64,000 bases of DNA from an uncultured Paracoccaceae bacterium (GTDB lineage: Bacteria; Pseudomonadota; Alphaproteobacteria; Rhodobacterales; Rhodobacteraceae): positions 62,001-126,000 of the forward strand of contig CAJXSR010000006.1 of the NCBI GenBank assembly GCA_913061275.1, written 5' to 3'. Positions 27,561 to 35,677 of this stretch are shown here, piece by piece. A program made the translations under genes and the position numbers. The notes beneath the pieces are model-generated. The model was not told the DNA's origin, ran no database searches, and saw only the letters and a list, made by a program, of their open reading frames with translations. The first letter of the stretch is position 1. Every line of letters starts with the position of its first letter.

Positions 27561-27750
27561 GACAATCTTGCAAGCAGAAACGTGCAACTTAACTCTCTGA
27601 GTGGTTCACTTCCTGTGCGGCATGATGTTGAAGTTGATGTACCTTTTGAGGTGTACTCAAGTTTGTCTGACAGCACCGTAACATCCATGGATGAATAGCC
27701 CCTAGAATTGTAGACGCTTTCTGTCCTAATTTTGAGGCAAGGAGGCCAAG

Positions 27751-28026
27751 ATGGGTAAGCCAAAATTCAGTGAAGATTTCAAACAAGATGCAGTGCATCA
27801 GGTAGTGGTACGAGGGTATCCAGTTCGGGAAGTTTCTGGGCGATTGGGCGTCAGTACACATTCTTTGTACGCTTGGATGAAGAAGTTCCCTCCAGCAGTA
27901 AACAACAAAGCAGATGATGCACAGAGCGAAGAGATAAGGCGACTAAAGCGCGAACTGCTTAGGGTTACCGAGGAGCGCGATATATTAAAAAAGGCCACTG
28001 CGTACTTCGCCAAAGATGCAATATGA
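27751..28026 (+). CDS. IS3-family transposase OrfA
   Basis: A 91-residue helix-turn-helix protein (SEDFKQDAVHQVV, REVSGRLGVSTHSLYAWMKK) ending in a leucine-zipper-like helix (IRRLKRELLRVTEERDILKK). An AGGAGG ribosome site precedes the ATG. It binds the element ends and is normally fused to OrfB by a -1 frameshift. It overlaps the orfB start by four bases. The frame is intact even though orfB is broken. Confidence 0.88.
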   Translation: MGKPKFSEDFKQDAVHQVVVRGYPVREVSGRLGVSTHSLYAWMKKFPPAVNNKADDAQSEEIRRLKRELLRVTEERDILKKATAYFAKDAI

Positions 28027-28898
28027 GGTACGCATTTGTTGCTGAGCATCGCCCAATATTTTCGGTTCGTGCGATGTGCCGTTGCTTGCGTATTCATCCG
28101 AGTGGATTTTATGCTTGGCTCAAGAAGCCATTAAGCAAAAGAGCTGCTGAAGATGTGCGCCAAACCGAGTTGATTAAAGATGCTTGGGAAGATAGCGGCA
28201 AAGTTTACGGTTGAAGAAAGCTGCATGATGACTTGTGCGATGCTGGCGAAGCCATCAGCCCTAACCGTGTGGCGCGCTTGGCAAGATTAGCGGGTATTCG
28301 GGCTCAAATTGGATATAAGCGTCGGCCTGGTAAATATGGCGGTAAGCCATCTGTTGTGGTTGATAACACATTGGATCGTTAATTCGACGTCTCTGAACCG
28401 GATATTGTCTGGGTCACGGATATCACGTACATTCGAACGCATCAGGGTTTTGTGTATTTAGCGGTTGTGATTGATTTATATTCCCGCCGTGTTGTGGGTT
28501 GGGCCATGCAATCAAGGCAACCCACGGATTTAGTACTGCAAGCGTTACTGACTGCTGTCTGGCGTAGAAAGCCCACGGAGCAAGTGTTAATACATTCCGA
28601 TCAAGGGTGCCAGTTTACCAGCATAGAATGGGCATCATTTCTAAAGCACCACAGCCTTGAACACAGCATGAGCCGGCGAGGTAATTGCCATGATAACGCC
28701 GTTGCCGAAAGCTTCTTCAATCTTCTGAAACGCGAACGCATTCGCCGCAGAACATACAAAAATCGGGAGGAGGCTCGTCAGGACGTATTTGATTATATCG
28801 AAATGTTCTATAATCCAAAACGTAAACATGCGAGAAACGGGATGTTGTCACCTGTTGAATTTGAAAGACAGCAAAAAGTAAAACGCGAAGGTGTCTAG
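28023..28898 (+). pseudogene. IS3-family transposase OrfB with two in-frame stops
   Basis: The integrase-core frame runs from 28023 to 28898 with all three acidic residues in place (WVTDITYI, IHSDQGCQFTS, NAVAESFFNLLKRE), but is cut by TGA at 28212-28214 (after KVYG) and TAA at 28380-28382 (after NTLDR, where the family usually has Gln). There is no frameshift. Both stops can come from single base changes, so the inactivation is recent. Confidence 0.85.
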
Positions 28899-28916
28899 AA
28901 AACTAGGGGCTATTCA

Positions 28917-29147
28917 ATGCCCCACGCGGATAGTTTTGTAGACAGTTGGGTTGTTGCTAAAGAGAGAGCTGGCGATAATGCGCTATCTTGGTGGCCTGAC
29001 CCACCAGATCGAGCCCCAGGCTACCCAGTCCGCCTGGATTATTGCTTTCTAAGCCCAGAGTTTTCCTCGAAAGTAAAACAGGCATGGGTAGACAGAGAAG
29101 CTATTGGTTCTGATCATAAACCCTATTGGGTGGAGCTTATTAATTAA
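28917..29147 (+). pseudogene. Endonuclease/exonuclease/phosphatase family protein, C-terminal fragment
   Basis: The frame starts exactly at the IS3 right end and gives about 76 residues with the family's last motifs: DSWVV, RLDYCFLSPEF and GSDHKPYWVEL (the SDH motif is the metal-site His). About two thirds of the protein is missing upstream and is not present beyond the IS elements, so this is a truncated remnant. Confidence 0.72.
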
Positions 29148-29178
29148 CTCCCAATTCGACAGTAATTTCAAGGTTAAA

Positions 29179-29217
29179 GTCAGAGGCATTTTCTTAAGTT
29201 AACCAGTTGGGGCAACG
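29179..29217 (+). repeat. Decayed IS6 left-end remnant
   Basis: GTCAGAGGCATTTTCTTAAG and, further on, TTAACCAGTTGGGGCAA resemble the first 50 bases of the IS6 copies at 34876 and 42595. It lies between the nuclease fragment and the DmdA-family operon. The match is partial. Confidence 0.4.
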
Positions 29218-29274
29218 GGTAATTGAGCAGCACTAAATAGTGACATATTCAATGACAATAAGGATCGTTTGAAA

Positions 29275-30387
29275 CTAAGCCATTGGCAGTCTAGAAATCT
29301 TACCTGATCTGTTTTGTCCGTCAGGAGTGATAACAGTGACGTCTTGCCCGATATTCCAGAATTCCCGATCTATCATTGACTGGCCGATATTTGACATTAA
29401 TCTCGGCGACCAGACACCCGAAGTGATCTGCCCTACTTGCCGTTTACCGATCATAACAGGCCATGGTAATGAACATGTAGGGCAGGGCTCACCATCAAAG
29501 ATGATGCCGCGGATTTTGCGTGTAACACCATCGGCGGCAATTTTCTCCAGCGCTACCCGTCCAATGTAGTCTACCGAACCATCCAGCGAACAGAAATTGT
29601 CCAATCCAATTTCCAACGGATTGTTCTCACGGGTCATTTCATTACCGTAAGAGAACAAACCACCTTCGATACGTTCAATTAAGTTTGGACAGCCAGGGGT
29701 CATATTAAGGGGTTGGCCCGCCTCCCAGATATGATCCCATAGATCGGCACCGAGGTGGCCGCCTTCAAGATAAATTTCAAAGCCGCCTTGCCGAGAATAG
29801 CCCGAACGGGCAATTAATTGGCGCGTGCCTTGGAATTCGATCCAGTCGTATTTGAAAAACCCAATGTCCCGAATATGTTCGCCAAATAGGCTTGCCAACA
29901 ATCCTTCGGCTTTTGGTCCTTGCACAGCAAGTGGTGAGACATCTGGTTCGCTGACCTGAACATCCATCTCACGCCCCAGAGCAAGACCCAGAGCATAAAG
30001 CAAAACATCGCTGTCGGCTATGGAGAGCCAAAATTTGTCTTCTGCCAATTTCAACATCACTGGATCATTTATCAGCCCTGCATTAGCGTCAATGATCGGT
30101 ATATAGAAACAGTCACCGATTATGGCTTTGCCAATATGGCGAGGTGTCATCATTTGCACCAGTTTGGCAGCATCAGGGCCTTCGATCTGAACCTGCCGTT
30201 GACAAGAGACATCCCACAGTTGGACATGCTCGCGTAGGTGCCAATAATCATCTTCGATTGAGGGTTGGAATGCTTTTGGTAGGAGCATGTGGTTGACTAC
30301 GGAAAAGCCACGTACGCCAACGTGCTCAATTTTGTCCGTATAGGGTGTGCGCCGAATGCGGCGAGACATGTTCAAGCCATCTGCCAT
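29275..30387 (-). CDS. dmdA: DmdA-family (dimethylsulfoniopropionate demethylase-like) GcvT-fold protein
   Basis: Started at ATG 30387, which overlaps the upstream stop (TAATG), the protein has 370 residues, the usual DmdA length. Diagnostic blocks are VVNHMLLPKAF, HLREHVQLWDV, RQVQIEGPDAA, IARSGYSRQGGFEIY and GCPNLIERIEGG followed by SYGNEMTREN. They match what I remember of DmdA better than glycine-cleavage T proteins or sarcosine-type enzymes. DmdA transfers a methyl group from DMSP to tetrahydrofolate. The partners here (HIUase-like, TPP and FMN enzymes) are not the DmdBCD pathway, so a related substrate is possible. The symbol marks the family, not proven DMSP activity. Confidence 0.65.
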   Translation of the reverse strand: MADGLNMSRRIRRTPYTDKIEHVGVRGFSVVNHMLLPKAFQPSIEDDYWHLREHVQLWDVSCQRQVQIEGPDAAKLVQMMTPRHIGKAIIGDCFYIPIIDANAGLINDPVMLKLAEDKFWLSIADSDVLLYALGLALGREMDVQVSEPDVSPLAVQGPKAEGLLASLFGEHIRDIGFFKYDWIEFQGTRQLIARSGYSRQGGFEIYLEGGHLGADLWDHIWEAGQPLNMTPGCPNLIERIEGGLFSYGNEMTRENNPLEIGLDNFCSLDGSVDYIGRVALEKIAADGVTRKIRGIIFDGEPCPTCSLPWPVMIGKRQVGQITSGVWSPRLMSNIGQSMIDREFWNIGQDVTVITPDGQNRSGKISRLPMA

Positions 30388-30725
30388 TATGATGACTTCC
30401 AAATCGTGTAGGAATTTGGACTAAGAATGATGGGCATATGATATTTACCGTTAGGATTAGACATCGAGAAGCGCAGTACTATTTGCGAAATTCCGCCGGA
30501 GATACCTCGTTCATTCCAATATGGCCCAGTTTCAAACACCAGCTCATAGATTGCATCAGGATTGATTTGATCAGGTGCAATCTCTTGCTCAAGGCGGCCT
30601 CCATTATCCATGACAGTCTCAAAAACAATCTCGTTGTTTTTTCCTAGGCGACTTAATGTGACGTTGATGCCACCTGCATGGGTGCCATCAACGCCGTTCA
30701 GTGTGTGTGATGATATTATTGCCAT
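30387..30725 (-). CDS. Transthyretin/5-hydroxyisourate hydrolase-like protein with altered C-terminus
   Basis: A 112-residue protein of the transthyretin-related fold. The three polar active-site residues of HIU hydrolase are at the expected places: His7 (SSHTLNG), Arg44 (NGGRL) and His96 (KYHMPIILSP). The family's closing tetrapeptide Tyr-Arg-Gly-Ser is instead Trp109-Lys-Ser-Ser. No urate-pathway gene is nearby. It is coupled on both sides by TAATG overlaps with the TPP enzyme and the DmdA-family gene. It probably hydrolyses some other cyclic or activated intermediate of this operon, which is inference. Confidence 0.75.
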   Translation of the reverse strand: MAIISSHTLNGVDGTHAGGINVTLSRLGKNNEIVFETVMDNGGRLEQEIAPDQINPDAIYELVFETGPYWNERGISGGISQIVLRFSMSNPNGKYHMPIILSPNSYTIWKSS

Positions 30726-32455
30726 TATTCTATCGAAGCCTTATCGCGTTTATCAGAGGTGGCAGCCACAATCGGGCTAATAACACCACGACATTTGACG
30801 TTGATGCAGGCGGTTTTCCCGCTTGCTATTGCGCGTTTCATAGCAGGGGCGAACTCTTCGCGATTAGTTACCAACTCACCATGTCCGCCTAACCCTTCGC
30901 ACATAGCATGGAACGGGATGTCGCGAAAATCAGTCGCGTAATGTTGTCCATTGTTAAACAGGCGCTCCTGTTGCTGACTAATGCAATCCAGCCCACCGTT
31001 ATTATCAACGACAATAATGATTGGTACGTTTTCCTGAAAGCAGGCTTCAACCGATAGACCTCCAGATAGGAACGCCCCGTCGCCTGTGATCAGAACCGCG
31101 TTCTTGTCTGGGTGTACATTTTTGGCTGAAAAGGCAAACGACACACCAACACCAAGTAAACTATAGTTGCCAGGATGCAGAATACCACCCAGTTTCAAGC
31201 CTCGTTTTGCGGCGATATTGACCCCGATTTCGTTCCAGAAATGAGTGTTACCACCATCAAAGATCAACCAGTCACCGTCATTCATCTCGGCCTGCACATC
31301 GATGCCCAATTGTAAGGGGTGCATCTTGCGTCCTTCAGCTAGGTCGGTAGCAGATTCCTCTGCAATATGATCGCTCCACTCTTGCACCCAGTCACTACGA
31401 CGTTGGACTTGTAGATCGAACCAATTGTCCCATGTCTTACCGACGCCAGCTAGCGCATCAAGAAATGCCCCAGGGTCAGACAGAAGCTGCATATCAGCGG
31501 CGTGATTGTAATCTAATTCTTCGTGACTACCATTCACACAGATTAGCTTGGTGTCTTCTAGAATAAAAGGCGGGTTACCAAAATTCATTTGGTTGTCCAG
31601 ACGACAACCGACCATCACCACGACATCGGCTTCATGAATAGCAGGTTTCGAAGGGTGGTATTGATGAAAATCAGCTAAACCCATGTAACATTCAGAAGCT
31701 TCACCAAGGTTCTTGATGTGGTAAGGTACGTTGTAAACTGGCATGCGTAGAGCTGTACCCGCAGCATCCAGTTTGCTTTCGGATTTTGACCACCATACGC
31801 CATGCCCTGCAATAATCAGCGGCCGCTCAGCATTGCGGATTGTGTCTAATATGGGCCCTAACGCGGATGGATCGGGCCACGCACGTGGAACGGGTGTATC
31901 TGTACGATCAAACGGGCGCTCATCCAACCCCGCGTCCTCAGGAAAGGACGAAAACATGATGTCCACTGGTAGCGCCAGATGCACTGGGCCAGGGTACCCG
32001 GTCGTTGCGGCCTTCCAAGCGCGGTCAACAAATTCGCTGATGCGATTACCATCTACAATCTGTGCGGAATATTTGGTTAACGGCGCAGCTATCGCCACAT
32101 CATCGATTTCTTTGAAACCGCCTGAGCCCTGACGTTTCAATGTCGAAGACCCAGTCACAAAGATAACTGGCGAGCGTTCGCCCCATGCTTCCAGCATCGC
32201 GGGCACCGCATTGGCAAAACCTTCGGGACCAACAAGGCACAGAGTTGGTTTGCGGGTGATCCTAGCGTGGCCATCGGCCAAATGACCTGCAACTTGCTCA
32301 TGAGGGCAGTTTATCACGGGCATCTGGCATTCCATGAACCCTTCTAGCGCGGGGTTGCAAAACCCACCCGCTAGAGTGAACGCATGCTTTACGCCTTTTT
32401 TCTTGAATGCTTGAGCTAGCAATGCTCCGCCACGAATTTGTTTCTTTTCAGTCAT
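30725..32455 (-). CDS. Thiamine diphosphate-dependent enzyme (acetolactate synthase/decarboxylase type)
   Basis: A 576-residue three-domain TPP enzyme. The activating glutamate sits in CPHEQVAGHLADGHAR near the N-terminus, and the cofactor motif is ITGDGAFLSGG followed by VVDNNGG. Such enzymes decarboxylate 2-oxo acids or join the resulting carbanion to an acceptor. The gene next upstream encodes a 2-hydroxyacid dehydrogenase, which could supply the 2-oxo acid, as in the mandelate pathway. The start is ATG 32455; TTG 32461 is better spaced from GAGGAGG and cannot be excluded. Confidence 0.85.
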   Translation of the reverse strand: MTEKKQIRGGALLAQAFKKKGVKHAFTLAGGFCNPALEGFMECQMPVINCPHEQVAGHLADGHARITRKPTLCLVGPEGFANAVPAMLEAWGERSPVIFVTGSSTLKRQGSGGFKEIDDVAIAAPLTKYSAQIVDGNRISEFVDRAWKAATTGYPGPVHLALPVDIMFSSFPEDAGLDERPFDRTDTPVPRAWPDPSALGPILDTIRNAERPLIIAGHGVWWSKSESKLDAAGTALRMPVYNVPYHIKNLGEASECYMGLADFHQYHPSKPAIHEADVVVMVGCRLDNQMNFGNPPFILEDTKLICVNGSHEELDYNHAADMQLLSDPGAFLDALAGVGKTWDNWFDLQVQRRSDWVQEWSDHIAEESATDLAEGRKMHPLQLGIDVQAEMNDGDWLIFDGGNTHFWNEIGVNIAAKRGLKLGGILHPGNYSLLGVGVSFAFSAKNVHPDKNAVLITGDGAFLSGGLSVEACFQENVPIIIVVDNNGGLDCISQQQERLFNNGQHYATDFRDIPFHAMCEGLGGHGELVTNREEFAPAMKRAIASGKTACINVKCRGVISPIVAATSDKRDKASIE

Positions 32456-32479
32456 CTTCAATTATGCCTCCTCAGGCAA

Positions 32480-33679
32480 TTAGGCTTGATGTGTTACGGT
32501 TTGGACCGCCGTTAGCGGCTCCAATATGAGATCGGATGGACAATTTTCAAGAATGGCGGGTGACACGTCGTGTACATCTTTCAATCCAGTTTGTGCAAGG
32601 GTAAGGCTCGCATCCTCGCCTAGAATACGGATGAGAGCATTCAGTCCACACGCACCCTCGGCACCTAAAGCAAACAGGTATGGGCGCCCTAGCATTACAA
32701 AATTTGCTCCCATAGCGAGGGCCTTAATTACGTCTTCGCCATTTCGCACACCGCTATCGAAAAGTAATGGATAATCTGAACCAACAGCGCGTCGAATACG
32801 CGGTAGCACATCAATCGACGCAGGTGCACTGTCGAGCTGTCGCCCCCCGTGATTAGAGACATAGATTGCGTCTGCACCAGCGCGTTGAATGCGTAAAGCA
32901 TCTTGCGTAGAGGTGACACCTTTGATGATTAATGTGCCTTTCCAGAGATCGCGGAGACGCTTGAGAAATTCCCAATTAGCCCCCGCACGGCTAGCATTGC
33001 GATCAAATTGTGCATCACCTGACGTGGATTTGAAATTCACGGGTTCTGGCGCCCCGTGCCATAAGGTTGACAGCGACCAACGCGGGTGGGTGGCAAAATC
33101 CATGAACTGCTTTCCGTTCATGCGAAATGGCATCTGAAATCCGTTGCGTAAATCCCGTAATCGCCGCGATACTTGGGGTACATCGACCGTTAAAACCAAA
33201 GTTTCATACCCAGCATTACGAGCGCGATCAACCAATGCTAACGATTGGTCTGCTGAGCTGCCGACATAAAGTTGAAACCAACTGTTTTCGCCTGCCCAGC
33301 TACGCATGTCTTCGATGGAACATGAGGCAGCTGATGAAAGGCAAACTGGTAAATTGAACCCCTGAGCTGCTTTAGCCAATGCGTGATCAGCACTAGGCCA
33401 AGCTAGGTTGCACATTCCCATGGGTGCGATCCCAAAGGGAAGGTCATAGCTATGGCCCAAAAATTGAGTAGCCAAGCTGCGTGTGCCGACATCTTCCATA
33501 ACACGCGGTTGCAATGTGATTTCGTCAAACCGCGTTAGATTTCGTTGTGATGCAATCTCGCGTCCTACAGACCCTTCGATGAAATCAAACACGAGCTGCG
33601 GCTGACGTCGCTTTGCAATCCTAATGGCATCTTCGGTCGAAAAGATTTGTCTACTTTTGATCGTTATATTTCTGTCCAA
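32480..33679 (-). CDS. FMN-dependent alpha-hydroxyacid dehydrogenase/oxidase
   Basis: A 399-residue (beta/alpha)8 flavoprotein of the L-lactate/mandelate dehydrogenase and glycolate oxidase family. The active-site signature SNHGGRQLD (base His and substrate-binding Arg) is intact, with FMN-site segments IAPMGMCNLAWP, LVLTVDVP and IIKGV. It oxidises a 2-hydroxy acid to the 2-oxo acid. First gene of the operon; the LysR gene lies 151 bases upstream on the same strand. Substrate unknown; L-lactate itself is possible but does not explain the neighbours. Confidence 0.88.
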   Translation of the reverse strand: MDRNITIKSRQIFSTEDAIRIAKRRQPQLVFDFIEGSVGREIASQRNLTRFDEITLQPRVMEDVGTRSLATQFLGHSYDLPFGIAPMGMCNLAWPSADHALAKAAQGFNLPVCLSSAASCSIEDMRSWAGENSWFQLYVGSSADQSLALVDRARNAGYETLVLTVDVPQVSRRLRDLRNGFQMPFRMNGKQFMDFATHPRWSLSTLWHGAPEPVNFKSTSGDAQFDRNASRAGANWEFLKRLRDLWKGTLIIKGVTSTQDALRIQRAGADAIYVSNHGGRQLDSAPASIDVLPRIRRAVGSDYPLLFDSGVRNGEDVIKALAMGANFVMLGRPYLFALGAEGACGLNALIRILGEDASLTLAQTGLKDVHDVSPAILENCPSDLILEPLTAVQTVTHQA

Positions 33680-33830
33680 TGCCGAAATGGGTTTATCCTC
33701 GCATTTTGGTGTGATGTGCTAATTCATTATAAGCCTAAATTTCTAACAATCACCAATCGAAATAGATTAGCTACTCATTCGGAAAATCTATGAATTGCTA
33801 GACTATTCGTGGAGTGTAACCTTTAACTGA

Positions 33831-34751
33831 TCAACCCGTATAATCCACGACACGTGCAACACGTTCAGTCAGTTGCTCAGCTAAAGTTTCAGAAAACTCG
33901 ATTGCGTGGCGTGATAACTTATCTCGCCCAGATGTAACCACCGAGACATAATATTTCAGATCTTGTGCAATCGGGCGAAACGCAACACCGCCCATGTTGA
34001 CTGCTTGTTCGGCAGAAAATGGATCGGCAATGGCAAACACGCCTGTTTCGCGTACCAACGAGGTCGCAACAGGCATATTCGTCGCTGACAAACGCGATGA
34101 ACGTTGCAGCTTGGCCGACAGTTCGCTGTTTATCGACATCATGTTGTCAGGAAAGGCCCCGCCGAATGTGACAAAGGTCTCAGTTTCCGATAATTCGTCA
34201 AGATCGACAGCCCCAGCTTGGCCTGCAAGTGGGTGATCTTCGGGCATTAAGCAAACATAAGGCGCAGTCGTCTGAAACAAGGTTTCAACACCGTGATAGG
34301 GTGGTTGTCGCCCAACAATTCCCAGATCAAACTGGTGCATCTGAACCGCATTAATGATCCCTGGAGTGTTGCGGGTATGGATCATGAAACGAATGTCATC
34401 GTAACGTTGGTACAATCGATTAACCGCTTTTGGCAGTTCATACGTTGCAATAGATTGGATCGTGCCAATAGAAATTACTCCACCGCTGGTGGTTCGGATG
34501 GCATCAGCCAACTCCTGCAATCTTTCAACCCCAACGAACATACCCTCAACGCCCTTATAGAATGTATTTGCATCCAGTGTTGGTGTTAGCCCGCGTCCAC
34601 TGCGCAAAAACAAAGGGTAGCCAACCGCCCGCTCAAGATCCGCAATCAAGCGGCTTACGCTAGGTTGTGAGATGTGCATGATTTCTGCAGCTTCGGTAAT
34701 AGATCCGCTGCGCATTGTTGCACGAAAGGCTTCAAGTTGGCGTAAGTTCAA
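33831..34751 (-). CDS. LysR-family transcriptional regulator
   Basis: A 306-residue regulator: helix-turn-helix in residues 3-62 (MRSGSITEAAEIMHISQPSVS, GYPLFLRSGRGL) and a periplasmic-binding-protein-like effector domain (ISIGTIQSIATYELPKAV). It points the same way as the FMN-TPP-HIUase-DmdA operon and is its likely regulator. Its upstream region ends at the IS6 copy at 34876. Confidence 0.88.
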   Translation of the reverse strand: MNLRQLEAFRATMRSGSITEAAEIMHISQPSVSRLIADLERAVGYPLFLRSGRGLTPTLDANTFYKGVEGMFVGVERLQELADAIRTTSGGVISIGTIQSIATYELPKAVNRLYQRYDDIRFMIHTRNTPGIINAVQMHQFDLGIVGRQPPYHGVETLFQTTAPYVCLMPEDHPLAGQAGAVDLDELSETETFVTFGGAFPDNMMSINSELSAKLQRSSRLSATNMPVATSLVRETGVFAIADPFSAEQAVNMGGVAFRPIAQDLKYYVSVVTSGRDKLSRHAIEFSETLAEQLTERVARVVDYTG

Positions 34752-34875
34752 ATTGATATCCTTTCGTCCAGTGCGTGGCTCTAGAATATTCAGTGGCTAC
34801 ATGAAGGCAAGCAAATTCTGAATACATATGCTTAATTCATTTGTTTTTTGCATACCCTCTTTGCGTGCTCGGTGA

Positions 34876-35677
34876 GGCGTTGTCAGAGGAACTTGATTGA
34901 ATTAACTGGTTGTGTCAGTTTTGCGAAATGACAATCAAAAACATATTTAGTATTTTTAAAACTTCACCCTAAATCATCCGCTTGGCGGTGATGTATTACG
35001 TGCGGTATCCACTAAGCTTTCACCAGGTTGAAGATATTTTGCATGAACGCGGGATTGATATTTGCCATGAAACAGTTCGGTATTGGCATGAGCGTTTTGG
35101 GCCAAAATTTGCACGAGAAATTCGTAAGAAAAGGGCAGGGCATCACTCAAACTGGCAGTGGTGTTTGGACGAAGTTTTCGTGAAAATTAATGGCGAAAGA
35201 TTTTACCTTTGGCGCGCAGTTGATCGTGAAGGCGAAGTGTATGAAAGTTTTGTCACCAAACGGCGCGGCAAAGCCGCAGCCAAAAAATTTTTCATAAAAA
35301 CATTGCGAAGACATGGTCTCCCAAGATTATAACGACAGATAAACTATCGTCTTATCAAGCAGTGTTTCGTGAACTTGGTGTTGCAGATCGCCAATTATGT
35401 GGCGGCAGAACAAACAATAGATGTGAAAATTTGCACCTACCATTTCGACGAGGAGAAAGGGCGATGCAAAAATTTAAAAGTTGTGCAATGCTCCAGAAAT
35501 TCGCAAGCTATCAAGCCCAGATATACAATCATTTCAACCACGAAAGGCATTTAGAAACCAGACAACCCTACTAGCAAAAGCGTGCTAGTACGCTCACGGA
35601 GTGGCGCAATTCCTGTGCCGCTTGATGTTGATGTTTGTGCGCCTTTAGAGGTTTACTCAAGTTTGTTTGACAACACC
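34876..35677 (+). mobile_element. IS6-family element, 802 bp, inactive
   Basis: Left end GGCGTTGTCAGAGGAACTTG at 34876, right end CAAGTTTGTTTGACAACACC ending at 35677. The length equals that of the copy at 40272. Its right end supplies the last codons of the RND pump gene. No target duplication is seen. Confidence 0.88.
34928..35574 (+). pseudogene. IS6-family transposase, broken
   Basis: From ATG 34928 (MTIKNIFSIFKTSP) the frame hits TAA where the family has Glu (SPEIIR), continues in frame to the second catalytic Asp region, then is shifted by a small deletion near 35325 (LPRL then stop) and resumes as NRCENLHLPFRRGERAM. A TAG replaces a Gln-type codon near the end. At least three lesions. 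Confidence 0.88.

Larger units (their letters stand above)
26605..27677 (+). mobile_element. IS6-family element interrupted by foreign sequence
   Basis: Left end GGTGTTGTCAGACAAACTT at 26605, right end AAGTTTGTCTGACAGCACC ending at 27677. At 1073 bp it is 271 bp longer than the two 802-bp copies in this window: from about 27172 to 27560 the C-terminal transposase region is replaced by unrelated sequence. The tail from CAATCTTGCAAGCAG onward matches the other copies again. No direct target repeat is seen. Confidence 0.85.
27692..28916 (+). mobile_element. IS3-family insertion sequence (1225 bp)
   Basis: Terminal inverted repeats share TGAATAGCCCCTAG (27692-27705) with the reverse complement of CTAGGGGCTATTCA (28903-28916) and stay similar for about 27 bp. 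Inside are the two overlapping genes of the family, orfA and orfB. It lies 14 bases after the right end of the IS6 element and joins directly to a gene fragment at 28917. No target duplication was recognised. Confidence 0.88.
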
